A stretch of 64,000 nucleotides of DNA from NCBI GenBank assembly GCA_035551475.1, contig DASZMX010000133.1:1-64000 (forward strand), read 5' to 3'. Below, in pieces: positions 33,901 through 42,944 of the stretch; the stretch's first letter is position 1; each line of letters opens with the position of its first letter. The translations under genes were made by a program, and so were the position numbers. The notes below the pieces were generated by a model that saw nothing but the letters and a program-made list of their open reading frames with translations, was not told the DNA's origin and ran no database searches. The stretch comes from DASZMX01 sp035551475. GTDB lineage: Bacteria; Verrucomicrobiota; Verrucomicrobiia; Limisphaerales; Palsa-1400.

Positions 33901-35189
33901 GAACGATTGTCCCCGCCCCGGCCGCGGAAGTTCGCAACGAGCTGCAAACGGTGCGGGAGCTTTTCGAAAAAAATGTCATCCCAACGTACGCGCGCTTTGA
34001 TCTCGCGCTGGCGCGGGGCGAAGGCTCCTCGGTCTGGGACATGCACGGCAAACGCTACCTGGATTTTGGCGGCGGCATCGCCGTGTCGGGGTTGGGTCAC
34101 GCGCACCCGGAAGTAACCCAGACGTTAATTGAGCAGTCCCAACGCCTCGTGCACGTTTCGAATCTCTATTATCACGAGCCGCAAGGCCGTTTGGCGCAAC
34201 GGCTGGTCAGCTTGATCGGCCCGGGAAAAATGTTTTTCTGCAACAGCGGCGGCGAAGCCAATGAGGGCTTGTTCAAGCTGGCGCGAAAGTTCGGCCATGA
34301 CGAAGGGCGTTTCGAAATTTTGACCGCGGAAAATTCCTTCCACGGTCGCACGCTGGCGGCGATTGCGGCGACCGGCCAGCCGAAAGTGAAAAAGGGCTTT
34401 GAGCCGATGGTTCCCGGATTTCGCCATATTCCTTACAACGACCTTGCGGCGGCGCGCGCCGCCCTTTCGCCGGCCACGGCGGCCATCCTGATCGAGGGCG
34501 TGCAAGGCGAAGGCGGAGTTACTGCGGCCACGCCAGAGTATCTGCTTGGATTGCGAAAACTGTGCGATGAAAAAAATTTGCTGCTGCTGATGGACAGTGT
34601 GCAATGCGGCTATTTTCGGACGGGCCGTTTTCAAAGTTTTCAACGGATTTTGGAGAATACGCCGGGGGCCGATGCGAGGGGATTTTTGCCGGACGGAATC
34701 TCGATGGCCAAGGCCCTGGGCAACGGTTTTCCGATAGGCGCGTTTTGGGTGCGCCAGCCCCACGCGGATTTGCTGGGAGCGGGCAGCCATGGCACAACGT
34801 ACGGCGGATCCCCTCTGGCCTGCGCGGTGGCGCTGAAAGTTTTGGAAATTGCGGAGCGGGACCGGCTGGCCGACAATGCGCGCCAGGTGGGAGCATTTTT
34901 GCAGGAACGATTGCAGCGCGTGGCGAACAAATATCCCAAAGTGGTGCGCGAAGTGCGCGGGCTGGGGCTGATGCTGGGCTTGGAACTGGCGGAAGGCATT
35001 CAGGAATTTGCCGCCAGCGACAAATCGGCGGCCGTGCAATTTATCAATCGCTTGCACGCTGCGGGGCTTTTGGCTATTCCAGCGGGAGCGCGAGTGATCC
35101 GGATTTTGCCGGCGCTGAACCTGCGCGAAGCGGAGGCGGCGGAAGGCGCAGACATTATTGAAGCAACTGCGGGGAGACTAGCTGCATGA
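33897..35189 (+). CDS. argD: Acetylornithine aminotransferase
   Basis: 430 residues, PLP class III. Landmarks: VIPTYARFDLALARGEGSSVWD, YLDFGGGIAVSGLGH, FFCNSGGEANEGLFKLAR, FHGRTLAAIAATGQ, IEGVQGEGG, MDSVQCGYFRTG and SMAKALGNGFPIGAFW with the PLP lysine (SMAK), then GTTYGGSPLACAV. It transfers the amino group of glutamate to N-acetylglutamate semialdehyde. One difference from most ArgD is MDSVQCGYFRTG where MDEVQTGMGRTG is common: the Asp-Glu pair at the ring-nitrogen Asp reads DS, but the Asp itself is kept. The gene overlaps argF by ATGA. Confidence 0.93.
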   Translation: MRTIVPAPAAEVRNELQTVRELFEKNVIPTYARFDLALARGEGSSVWDMHGKRYLDFGGGIAVSGLGHAHPEVTQTLIEQSQRLVHVSNLYYHEPQGRLAQRLVSLIGPGKMFFCNSGGEANEGLFKLARKFGHDEGRFEILTAENSFHGRTLAAIAATGQPKVKKGFEPMVPGFRHIPYNDLAAARAALSPATAAILIEGVQGEGGVTAATPEYLLGLRKLCDEKNLLLLMDSVQCGYFRTGRFQSFQRILENTPGADARGFLPDGISMAKALGNGFPIGAFWVRQPHADLLGAGSHGTTYGGSPLACAVALKVLEIAERDRLADNARQVGAFLQERLQRVANKYPKVVREVRGLGLMLGLELAEGIQEFAASDKSAAVQFINRLHAAGLLAIPAGARVIRILPALNLREAEAAEGADIIEATAGRLAA

Positions 35190-36082
35190 AACATTTGTTG
35201 AGCTTGGAAAAATTGCCGCGCGCGGACATGGAGGCGATCCTGTCGGCTTCGGCCATCATGAAGGAGCAACGCGGCCGGCACTCCTTTCAACCGTTGGCGG
35301 GGCAGAATTGGGCGCTGATTTTTTCCAAGGCCTCCACGCGCACGAGGGTGTCGTTTGAAGTGGGCGTGCGGGAGTTGGGCGGACAGACGCTGTTCCTCAG
35401 CGCCAACGATATTCAATTGGGCCGCGGCGAGCCGATCAAGGACACCGCGCGCGTGCTGGGCCGGATGGTGAACGGCGCCATTATCCGCACGTTCGCGCAA
35501 AGTGATGTGGAGGAATTCGCGAGCTATTCAGGCATTCCAACCGTGAATGCGCTCACGGATGAGGAGCATCCCTGCCAGATTTTGACGGACATTTTCACGT
35601 ACCAGGAAAAACGCGGCTCAATCAAAGGGAAACGCGTCGTGTTCATTGGCGACGGCGCCTGCAACGTGCCGGCGTCCTGGATTTTCGCCGCGCAAAAATT
35701 GGATTTTGAATTGCGCATTGCCGCCCCGAAAAAGTTTCAGCCCACGGCGGAATTTCTCGCCCGCGCCGGCGGCAAAACCATTTGCACCGAAGACGTCCTC
35801 GGAGCGGCCAAGGGCGCCGACCTGCTCTACACCGATGTGTGGGTGTCGATGGGAAAGGAAAGTGAGGCGGCGGAACGGCTGCAATCGCTGGCGGGCTATC
35901 AGATTAATGAGGCGGCGCTGAAATTGGCCAAGCCCGACGTCCTGGTGATGCACTGCCTCCCAGCCTATCGCGGCAAGGAAATCGATGACGCCACGTTCGA
36001 GGCCAATGCGCCCACGATTTTTGACCAGGCAGAGAACCGGCTCCATTGCCAGAAGGCGATCTTGAACTGGATGGTGTCGTAA
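35186..36082 (+). CDS. argF: Ornithine carbamoyltransferase
   Basis: 298 residues. KASTRTRVSFEVGVRELGG holds the carbamoyl-phosphate motif STRTR. HPCQILTDIFT follows in the correct position. The ornithine loop reads VSMGKESEA and the C-terminal motif is HCLPAYRGKEI (HCLP). It makes citrulline from ornithine and carbamoyl phosphate. It is the last gene of argJBDF and is convergent with the TPR gene, with 10 bases between stops. No argG or argH is in the window; argS is at 48140 and not in this operon. Confidence 0.95.
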   Translation: MKHLLSLEKLPRADMEAILSASAIMKEQRGRHSFQPLAGQNWALIFSKASTRTRVSFEVGVRELGGQTLFLSANDIQLGRGEPIKDTARVLGRMVNGAIIRTFAQSDVEEFASYSGIPTVNALTDEEHPCQILTDIFTYQEKRGSIKGKRVVFIGDGACNVPASWIFAAQKLDFELRIAAPKKFQPTAEFLARAGGKTICTEDVLGAAKGADLLYTDVWVSMGKESEAAERLQSLAGYQINEAALKLAKPDVLVMHCLPAYRGKEIDDATFEANAPTIFDQAENRLHCQKAILNWMVS

Positions 36083-36092
36083 AGGCCGCCGC

Positions 36093-36926
36093 CTACTTGG
36101 GGGCGGCAAGTTGGGCTTTCACTTCCGCGATGGATTTGGCGATGGTTTCCTTGTCCGGCGAATACTTTTGCAACTCGGTAAGATCCGCCAGCAATTGCTG
36201 CCGGTTCCCCTCCTCCTTGTCGAGCAAGACCAGCTCGCCGTAAATCTGGTCGCAATCAATCGGGTCGGGTTTATCCCCGCGGGCCTCGTGGCGGTTCCAT
36301 TTTTCCAACGCGATATGGAAAAGGTTGCGCGCAGTCCGGGGGTCGTTTTTGACATGCGCGTAAATACGGCCCAGCGCGGTCAGAATGTCCACGTTGTCTG
36401 GATTGGCGCGCAAGCCTTCGCGCAGGAAAGCCTCCGCCTCCTGCGGTTGTTTCAAGCGGGACAGCCAATAGGCGCCGGTGATGTAGCTGTCGGGATCCTG
36501 GGGATCGAGCGCGGCGGAGAGCTTGAGCCACGGGAGCATCTCGCGCTCGTTCCCCCCAGAGAGATGCGTGTGCTCGGTGGGGTAAAAGTTCCGCCCAAAC
36601 TTGTCAATAAAATCTCGTGGCGCCCCCAGGAAATTGCCTTCCTCTTCCTCGTGATGCTCATCATGGCCGGGCTCCTCGGCGGCCATGTGGGAATGGCCGC
36701 CGCCGCGCGGATGGTCGAAGATGCCGGGATAAAAACCGCTGTGAAAATAAGCGTCCGCCTTGGCGAAGAAATGATGCGCAAAGAGGCGGCGGCTGTCGCC
36801 CAGCAGCGACACCAGCAGGCTGGCGGAATTGCCGGCGCTATTATTGACCTCTTGAAAATACGGATCGAGGGTGGTGGCGAGGGTAAAACAGCACACGGCA
36901 ATAAGCGCGAGCAAGGCCTTTTTCAT
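36093..36926 (-). CDS. Exported TPR protein with a His/Glu-rich loop
   Basis: 277 residues from the ATG at 36926, which overlaps the upstream permease stop as ATGA and leaves a signal-like N-terminus (MKKALLALIAVCCFTLATT). Residues about 75-100 contain a dense His/Asp/Glu stretch (GGGHSHMAAEEPGHDEHHEE) of the kind that binds zinc or other metals. Two to three TPR-like repeats follow (LKLSAALDPQDPDSYITGAYWLSRL, AEAFLREGLRANPDNVDILTALGRIY) and an acidic C-terminal helix. It is co-transcribed with an ABC-2 exporter and may be its periplasmic or membrane-associated partner. Function is not established. Confidence 0.72.
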   Translation of the reverse strand: MKKALLALIAVCCFTLATTLDPYFQEVNNSAGNSASLLVSLLGDSRRLFAHHFFAKADAYFHSGFYPGIFDHPRGGGHSHMAAEEPGHDEHHEEEEGNFLGAPRDFIDKFGRNFYPTEHTHLSGGNEREMLPWLKLSAALDPQDPDSYITGAYWLSRLKQPQEAEAFLREGLRANPDNVDILTALGRIYAHVKNDPRTARNLFHIALEKWNRHEARGDKPDPIDCDQIYGELVLLDKEEGNRQQLLADLTELQKYSPDKETIAKSIAEVKAQLAAPK

Positions 36927-37702
36927 ACCGTGAGGGCTTTGCGGCGAAAGATCCCCCAAGCCAGGGCCAGCAGGAAAACTGAATACAGCGCCCCGTAAAG
37001 GGTCGCCCCCTCCACCGCCAGCGCCGTGACCGGGGCGTGGTTATGGACAATGATCTTGCGGATGTCGAAGAACTCGAGATGCGGAATAAAATAATAAAGC
37101 GCGTAAGTGATCGCGCCTTCAACCCCGCCAATGCCGGCGGCGATGCGATTTAAATATTGGCCGGCGAAAAGCAATCCGATGATGACGATGAAACAAATCG
37201 TGGCGTTGGACGACGGCGCGGTGAAAACAACGGAACCCAGCAGGACCATCGCCGTCACAATGCCGAGGCAAATCCAGTGCAGCCAGACCGCCTGAAAATA
37301 AGGCGTAAACGCCAGGGCATGCTCGCGCGAGCCAATGATGACGCCGTAGAAAAAATAGAACAGGAGCAGGGAAATGCCGCAGGCCAGCCAGCAGCCAACG
37401 AATTTGCCGCCGATTAATTGCGCGCGAGTGACCGGTTTGGCGAGGAGCGGAAAAATCGTGCGGCTTTCCCGCTCGGCGGGGATTTGCCGCGCGGCCGTCG
37501 TGATGGCAATGACCAGCGAGCAAACCCAGATCAGCAAGAGACAAATCTCCTTGAGGTAGCGGACGATCTGCTCGTCGTTGAAAATGTTGGCGGAGCCAAG
37601 GATGAGGGTAAGCAAGGCGGTCAGGACGAAAAGCACGTAAAAATCCTTGCGGCGATAAAGCTCCTTGATGACGACCCCAGCCAAAGCGAAGACGTTATTC
37701 AT
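36923..37702 (-). CDS. ABC-2 type transporter permease
   Basis: 259 residues from the ATG at 37702; a longer frame to 37765 runs into the ATPase gene. There are six hydrophobic segments and the cytoplasmic opening NNVFALAGVVIKELYRRKDFY. AARQIPAERESRTIFPLLAKPVTRAQLIGGKFVG is the coupling-region sequence seen in NosY/GldF-like permeases. It forms a complex with the ATPase encoded two bases upstream (37705-38460). Substrate unknown; the downstream His-rich TPR protein may belong to the same system. Confidence 0.87.
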   Translation of the reverse strand: MNNVFALAGVVIKELYRRKDFYVLFVLTALLTLILGSANIFNDEQIVRYLKEICLLLIWVCSLVIAITTAARQIPAERESRTIFPLLAKPVTRAQLIGGKFVGCWLACGISLLLFYFFYGVIIGSREHALAFTPYFQAVWLHWICLGIVTAMVLLGSVVFTAPSSNATICFIVIIGLLFAGQYLNRIAAGIGGVEGAITYALYYFIPHLEFFDIRKIIVHNHAPVTALAVEGATLYGALYSVFLLALAWGIFRRKALTV

Positions 37703-37704
37703 TG

Positions 37705-38460
37705 TCAAGATGACGGTTGCGCGGAATAGCCGATGATTTTCAAAAAAATCTGCTCCAGGTTGCACTGGTATTGCTGGAGGAGAGCCTCCACCCTGCCCTC
37801 CACGCGCAGCCTCCCTTCGTGCAGGATGGCGACGCGATCGCAGACGGTTTCGACTTCGCCCAGTTCGTGCGACGAGAAAAAGACCGTTTTGCCCTGATCC
37901 TTGAGACGTTGGATGATCTCGCGCACTTTCATGCGGCCGAGCGGGTCGAGGCCGCTGGTCGGTTCGTCGAGGATCAGGAGGTCGGGATTGTTAATGAGCG
38001 CCTGGGCCAGACCCACGCGTTGCTGCATGCCTTTGGAATACGTTTTAATCAGGCGTTTGCGGGCGCCTTCCAATTCCACCAGCTTCAACACATCCGCAAT
38101 GCGCTGCTCCCGTTCGGCGCGGGGGATTTTAAAAATTTTCGCGTAGAAGCGGAGCAATTCCTCGGTATTGAGAAATTTGTAGTAATAAGTCAGCTCCGGA
38201 AGGTAGCCGATTCGCTGGCGGGCGATGGGTTTGCGCACATCGACGCCAAAGATGGAGGCCGAGCCGGACGTCGGATTCACGAACCCCAGCAAGACGTTCA
38301 TGGTGGTGGTTTTGCCCGCGCCATTGGGGCCGAGAAAGCCGAAAACCTCGCCTTGCTGAATGCGCAAATTGAGGCCGTCCACCGCGAGCTTGCTCTTCCC
38401 ACGCAGGTCGCGGCTGGGGAATTCCACGCGCAAATCGGCAATTTCGAGCACGGCGTTCAC
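37705..38460 (-). CDS. ABC transporter ATP-binding protein
   Basis: Start taken at the GTG 38460 (251 residues), giving VNAVLEIADLRVEF; a TTG at 38493 adds 11 residues. Walker A FLGPNGAGKTTTMNVLLGF, Q-loop region YLPELTYYYKF, signature YSKGMQQRVGLAQAL, Walker B LLILDEPTSGLDP, H-loop FSSHELGEVE. It is an exporter-type ATPase (CcmA/NosF-like) and pairs with the permease just downstream. The terminator at 38499-38520 on the same strand protects it from opgH transcription. Confidence 0.93.
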   Translation of the reverse strand: MNAVLEIADLRVEFPSRDLRGKSKLAVDGLNLRIQQGEVFGFLGPNGAGKTTTMNVLLGFVNPTSGSASIFGVDVRKPIARQRIGYLPELTYYYKFLNTEELLRFYAKIFKIPRAEREQRIADVLKLVELEGARKRLIKTYSKGMQQRVGLAQALINNPDLLILDEPTSGLDPLGRMKVREIIQRLKDQGKTVFFSSHELGEVETVCDRVAILHEGRLRVEGRVEALLQQYQCNLEQIFLKIIGYSAQPSS

Positions 38461-38498
38461 ACAGCAAGAATATGACCAATCAACATAATTCAAAGCGC

Positions 38499-38520
38499 AA
38501 AAAGCCGGAAACCCGGCTTT
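38499..38520 (-). terminator. Intrinsic terminator overlapping the opgH stop codon
   Basis: Stem aaagccgg / ccggcttt with a four-base loop; on the minus strand it follows the opgH TAA (38521-38519) directly and is followed by TTTTT. It separates opgGH from the downstream ABC transporter genes. Confidence 0.75.
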
Positions 38521-40678
38521 ACGTGCAGTAGCTGCTGATGGCCTGGCGCCAGGAAGGGGCCAAGGTTGTTTCGGGGCGCAGCCAAATCTGCCGGTGCATC
38601 CAGGCCATGGAATCGGCGTCCGAAAGAATGATCATTTTTTCATCGGGGCGAAGTTCGTCAAACCCGCGCACGATGAGCTTTTCCGCGATCCATTTGACGT
38701 CAGGCCCGCTGGCGCCGATTTTCGCCAGGGCCTGGGCGGATTCCGGATTGAGCTGGGCTTCGCGCAACATCGAGACGTGGATGGCGTTCAGATATGGATC
38801 AACGACGCTTTGAATGAGATGCGGAATCTGGGGCCCGGCCGCCTCGTCTTGTTCGGCCAGAGCCAGACGGGTTTGGAGCGCGACCAATTCCGGCGGAGGC
38901 GAGGTTTCCTCCGGAGTCAGGAAGAGGCCGAAATCCTTGGCAATATCGCCCCAGCGGGCGCGGCTGGTGAAAACGCTCAGCGGAATCGCCAGCGCCATGC
39001 CCAGGAACAAGGGCAGAAACCAAAAAAATGTGTTGGGCATAAACCACAAGATGATTCCACCCCACCCCAAACCAATGGCGGTTTGCCACCAATGCTGGCG
39101 CAAGGCATAGGCCCAGGAATTGCCTTCCGCGGTGCGGGTTTGCGTTCCCCAATCAATCGTTTTGCCGCGCAGAATGGTGAAGACGAAACGCGTGTGCCAG
39201 AGCATTTGCAGCGGCGCGTGCAGCGTGGAAAATGCTGTTTCCGCAATGGTGCCCACAAGAATATGCGCCATGCCGCCAAAAGCCTGCCGACGCTGGTGGT
39301 CGAAGAAGGCGTCAATCACCGCGAGAACGCGCGGCACCAGCAGGACGCCCATGCAAAGGAGGAACACGAGAAAAGCGTGGGCGGCGGCATCGAGATCCAG
39401 GTCCGCCATCCAGCTATGCACGGTGATTTGCGAGAGGCCGATGGCGCTGGTCAAAAGCCACATCCAATAAAACGTGACGAGAAAGGCGAGCCAAAGCGGA
39501 CTGGCGAGATACCCGAAAATTCCCTGCACCAAATGGATGCGGCTGATGCCATGCAAACCGCGCGCCCCGAGCACCATCATGTGCTGGAGATTGCCCTGGC
39601 ACCACCGCCGGTCGCGCTTGGCATTCTCAATCATGTCAGGAGGCCCCTCCTCGTAGCTGCCATCCAATTGCCACGCCAGCCACACCTGGGAATTTTCGCG
39701 CAGCAACAAAGCAGCTTCCACAAAATCGTGCGAGAGAATGAAGCCGCCGAAGGGTTTGCGCCCGGGCAATTGCGGCAGCGCGCAAAATTTCATGAACGTC
39801 TCGGTGCGAATAATGGCGTTGTGCCCCCAATAATTCGCAAAACCCTCGGACCAATGGTCGAGCCCGCGAATAAAAATCGGCGTGTAAAACCGATTGGAAA
39901 ATTGCTGCATGCGCCCGAACAGCGAGCGCGCGTTGAAAATGCCGGGCACCGTTTGGATGAGGCCGCTGGCGGGATTGGCCTCCATCAAATTCACAAGATT
40001 CACGATGGTGCGCCCATGCATGACGCTATCGGCGTCGAACGTGATGAAGTAACGGTAGCGCTGGCCCCAAACGCTCAAAAATTCCCGGATATTGCCGGAC
40101 TTTTTGCCCTCGTTGTCCACCCGGCGCCGGTAATAAATGCGGCTCATGCCGCCCGTTTTCTGGATGAGTTTTTGCCAGGCCTTTTCCTCCTCGATCCATT
40201 TTTCCGGATCGGTGGAATCGCTCAGGATAAAAAAATCAAAGCGCTCCACCTGCCCCGCGCTTTTCAGGGAATTATAGGTGATGCGCAGGCCCTCGTACAC
40301 GCGCGTAATATCTTCGTTGTAGATGGGAAAAAGAATGGCGGTGTTCGCGGCGGGATCGATGGGATCATCCGCTTGAATGGAAGCCGGCCGATGCACCAAA
40401 TCAATGCGGCGCAAAACGAAACCATAAAGCGCGTGCATGAAGCCAATCGCCGCGAAGAAAAAAAGCAGGAAAAATAAAACCAGCAGAATGGTGCGCGAGC
40501 CCGACCACCCTGTGCGCCACAAAAGATCAGCGAAAAACACCGACACAAAACACGTCAAGAACATCGCCAGGGAATACAAGCTGAACAGACGCAGCCCGCG
40601 CACCACCGGGGAAGCGGGCGTCAGGATCAGCCGTGAGGCGGCTTCGGCGGCAGGCATGGTCTCCGGCTCCGAAATCAT
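38519..40678 (-). CDS. opgH: OpgH/MdoH glucosyltransferase for osmoregulated periplasmic glucans
   Basis: 719 residues from the ATG at 40678, shorter than E. coli OpgH (847). GT2 motifs: FFILSDSTDPE, YRRRVDNEGKKSGNI, YFITFDADSVMHG (DxD-like), HNAIIRTETF, LSHDFVEAALL and RDRRWCQGNLQHM ((Q/R)xxRW). At least seven membrane helices are present: two before and five after the catalytic domain. It polymerises beta-1,2 glucan at the inner membrane from UDP-glucose. The cytoplasmic N-terminal region of the E. coli protein is missing and may be supplied by the gene at 40681-41250. The gene is third in opgG-(40681)-opgH and ends at a terminator. Confidence 0.93.
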   Translation of the reverse strand: MISEPETMPAAEAASRLILTPASPVVRGLRLFSLYSLAMFLTCFVSVFFADLLWRTGWSGSRTILLVLFFLLFFFAAIGFMHALYGFVLRRIDLVHRPASIQADDPIDPAANTAILFPIYNEDITRVYEGLRITYNSLKSAGQVERFDFFILSDSTDPEKWIEEEKAWQKLIQKTGGMSRIYYRRRVDNEGKKSGNIREFLSVWGQRYRYFITFDADSVMHGRTIVNLVNLMEANPASGLIQTVPGIFNARSLFGRMQQFSNRFYTPIFIRGLDHWSEGFANYWGHNAIIRTETFMKFCALPQLPGRKPFGGFILSHDFVEAALLLRENSQVWLAWQLDGSYEEGPPDMIENAKRDRRWCQGNLQHMMVLGARGLHGISRIHLVQGIFGYLASPLWLAFLVTFYWMWLLTSAIGLSQITVHSWMADLDLDAAAHAFLVFLLCMGVLLVPRVLAVIDAFFDHQRRQAFGGMAHILVGTIAETAFSTLHAPLQMLWHTRFVFTILRGKTIDWGTQTRTAEGNSWAYALRQHWWQTAIGLGWGGIILWFMPNTFFWFLPLFLGMALAIPLSVFTSRARWGDIAKDFGLFLTPEETSPPPELVALQTRLALAEQDEAAGPQIPHLIQSVVDPYLNAIHVSMLREAQLNPESAQALAKIGASGPDVKWIAEKLIVRGFDELRPDEKMIILSDADSMAWMHRQIWLRPETTLAPSWRQAISSYCT

Positions 40679-40680
40679 AA

Positions 40681-41250
40681 TCAATGGGTGCGAATGAAAA
40701 TGAAAATGAGGATCAGGATAAAGAGCGTCCAAGTGGAGAAAACCGACACTTGCAAAAAGCGGGTCTGAGTCAACTCCACGATGGCGCCCATCGGGCCCAG
40801 ATCAAGTGGGCGCGGATCCATGCGCGCGAGCTGAAATTCCGGCCCGGCGCGCAGGTAGGCTTCGCGCATGGCGGTGACGAATTCCTCGGGCCACGGCCCT
40901 GGCGCCAGAAACTGGTCCTGCCAGCGCCCGGGCATGTCAGCGAGGATCAGCGCCAGCCGGCCGCGCGTCGGCAGCATATTCTTGGTTTCGGGCGTGGCGC
41001 CGAGAATCTCCTCAAACCACTTGATGATGAGCCGGTCCATTTCCTCCACGGCCAGCTCGGTCGGGGTCAGGTTGGGCTCGGCCGCGGCGCGTTCCATGGC
41101 GCGATCAAGCACATGCAAGACGAGCTTGCCGAGAACGACTTTATTGCGCAATTGCAACGCGTAGAAGTAGCGCTCCACCTTTGCATAGGCGGCGTTCCAT
41201 TCTCCCAGCGGACGGCCCCCCGCTCCTGCGCTCACGGGCAAGACGCTCAT
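40681..41250 (-). CDS. C-terminally anchored protein between opgG and opgH
   Basis: 189 residues from the ATG at 41250, which overlaps the opgG stop as ATGA. Mostly helical and cytoplasmic (LGEWNAAYAKVERYFYALQLRNKVVLGKLVLHVLDRAMER, WFEEILGATPE, MLPTRGRLALILADMPGRWQDQF), with one membrane helix at the very end (STWTLFILILIFIFI). OpgH here starts two bases downstream and lacks the N-terminal cytoplasmic part. The simplest reading is that this protein replaces that part, or controls OpgH. I recognise no family motif. Confidence 0.72.
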   Translation of the reverse strand: MSVLPVSAGAGGRPLGEWNAAYAKVERYFYALQLRNKVVLGKLVLHVLDRAMERAAAEPNLTPTELAVEEMDRLIIKWFEEILGATPETKNMLPTRGRLALILADMPGRWQDQFLAPGPWPEEFVTAMREAYLRAGPEFQLARMDPRPLDLGPMGAIVELTQTRFLQVSVFSTWTLFILILIFIFIRTH

Positions 41251-42821
41251 GGCTGATTCAGGAGGTCGGTCCATGTTTCAGTGACGGCTTTGTCGTGGCG
41301 CGTCAAGGTGCAACGGACATCAATGGGATTTTCATCTTTACGATCCAGCTTGAGCATCACGCGCCACGCGCTGGCGCCGGGAATTTTGAGCGCCTGGGTG
41401 TCGATGATCACGCCGTTGTCGCTGCAACTGGCAATCACTTGCGGCGGATCCGCTTCGGACAAGGCGGCCAGCGCCGGACCGTCAAAATCAATGGCGATCT
41501 GGCGACGATGGGCCGAAACCGTGTCGCCCCCCACGCGCGTATTGACAACCTTGTTGGTGGAAAGCTTCAAATCGGTTTCGCTGGTCCATTCTTGCGTGTA
41601 GCCGAAACGCAAAGGGCGCAGCGGGAGCGGCATTTGTTTCGGGCTCCAAAAAGCGACGATATTATCCAAGCCTTCGTAGCGGGTGCTCAACTCGACGAGG
41701 TTAACTTCGCCTTCCCCCCAATTGCCGTGCGGCTGCACCCAAACGCTCGGGACGTGATGGTAAAAATTGAACAAGTCTTCGTAGGCGGCGAGATCGCGAT
41801 TCCGCTGGAGCAGGCCAAATCCCACGAGATTCGTCGTGAAAAAGCGCTGGTGGATGAGGCGCGGCGGATTATCCAGCGGGCGCCAAAGCATTTCGCCATT
41901 GCCAAAACTCATGAGCAGCCCGTCGCTGTCATGCACCGCGGAGCGATAGTCGTTGAACCGCGCCTCTGAAGCCGGGCCAAACCAAAACATGCTGGTGAGC
42001 GGGGCCAGGCCAAGCGTGGCGGTGGGCAGGCGATTGGGGTCGGCGGCGTGAATGTTGACGCGTTCGCGCAGAAATAAAACGGCGTCGATGTCCGCCACGG
42101 TGGTTTCGCCAGGACGAATGCGAAACTCATAGGCCCCCGTGCAACTAACGCTGTCCAGCAGCGCGAAAAGGTGGAGCGGGTCGTCCTTGCCTTCGGGTTT
42201 GCCGAGCCACCAATCCGTGAAGATGGGAAATTCCTCCGAGCGATCTGATTCGCCGCAATCCAGCGCCAGGCCGCGCGCGGATTGACCGTAGCGCTGCCCC
42301 TTGCCCAGCAGCCGGTAATAGCTCGCGCCCAGAAAGGCGCCCAACTCATCCATGCGCCCGGGATCATTCAGCGCGCACAAGACCCGAAAACCGGCATAGC
42401 CGGTATTGGCCGGAACCTGCTGTTTAAAGCGGTGGGCGCCGTAATCAAAAAAATCGGAAACGAACCGGATGTCCTGGACATGGCCGGGCACGAATTCATT
42501 CACGCGCACCGGTTCTTCATACAGATACCCGGGATGGAAAAACTCGACCATGTACGGCGATTTGCCGTCGTTCCACAGCGCGCGTTCCCGGCGGAAGCGA
42601 ATTTCACGATAGGCGTCATAATCCAGCTTATCGGCCTTGAGGAATGCCGGGAGATCGGCCCGCGGCGAATGAAACGGGCGCCGGGCGCGATCGAGGGCGG
42701 CCTGGGCGACGTATTCGAGGTTAATATTCGCCGGGCGGATGGTCGCCAGCGTGGCGAGCGCGGTGGAGAAGAAGAGGATTCCCACCCGCAGTTGGAGTGA
42801 GCCAAAGTTGCGTTGATGCAT
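41247..42821 (-). CDS. opgG: OpgG/MdoG periplasmic glucan biosynthesis protein
   Basis: 524 residues from the ATG at 42821, chosen because the longer frame (to 43580) is antisense to an ABC gene and because this start gives a signal peptide (VGILFFSTALATLA). The rest follows E. coli OpgG (511 residues): LDYDAYREIRFRRERALW, VEFFHPGYLY, VPANTGYAGFRVL, ARGLALDCGE, LTSMFWFG, DGLLMSFGNGEMLWRPLDNP, VWVQPHGNWGEGEVNLVEL and YTQEWTSETD. OpgG is periplasmic and shapes or branches the glucan made by OpgH. It heads the opg transcript. Confidence 0.94.
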   Translation of the reverse strand: MHQRNFGSLQLRVGILFFSTALATLATIRPANINLEYVAQAALDRARRPFHSPRADLPAFLKADKLDYDAYREIRFRRERALWNDGKSPYMVEFFHPGYLYEEPVRVNEFVPGHVQDIRFVSDFFDYGAHRFKQQVPANTGYAGFRVLCALNDPGRMDELGAFLGASYYRLLGKGQRYGQSARGLALDCGESDRSEEFPIFTDWWLGKPEGKDDPLHLFALLDSVSCTGAYEFRIRPGETTVADIDAVLFLRERVNIHAADPNRLPTATLGLAPLTSMFWFGPASEARFNDYRSAVHDSDGLLMSFGNGEMLWRPLDNPPRLIHQRFFTTNLVGFGLLQRNRDLAAYEDLFNFYHHVPSVWVQPHGNWGEGEVNLVELSTRYEGLDNIVAFWSPKQMPLPLRPLRFGYTQEWTSETDLKLSTNKVVNTRVGGDTVSAHRRQIAIDFDGPALAALSEADPPQVIASCSDNGVIIDTQALKIPGASAWRVMLKLDRKDENPIDVRCTLTRHDKAVTETWTDLLNQP

Positions 42822-42944
42822 TCGTTGCAATCGTCGGCTGAGTATAAGACAAACCTGGGGTAAAATGCGAGCCTCGTTTGCTTGCCTTTGGATCGGACGC
42901 CGTTTCGACTGTGCAAACCAAGGCAGCGTGCTATTGTCCCGCGC

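Noticed and set aside
38594..40477. 627-codon plus-strand frame opposite opgH
   Set aside because: Codon-bias shadow of a GC-rich gene. The encoded sequence is His/Gln/Arg-rich with no domain, while opgH on the other strand has GT2 motifs.
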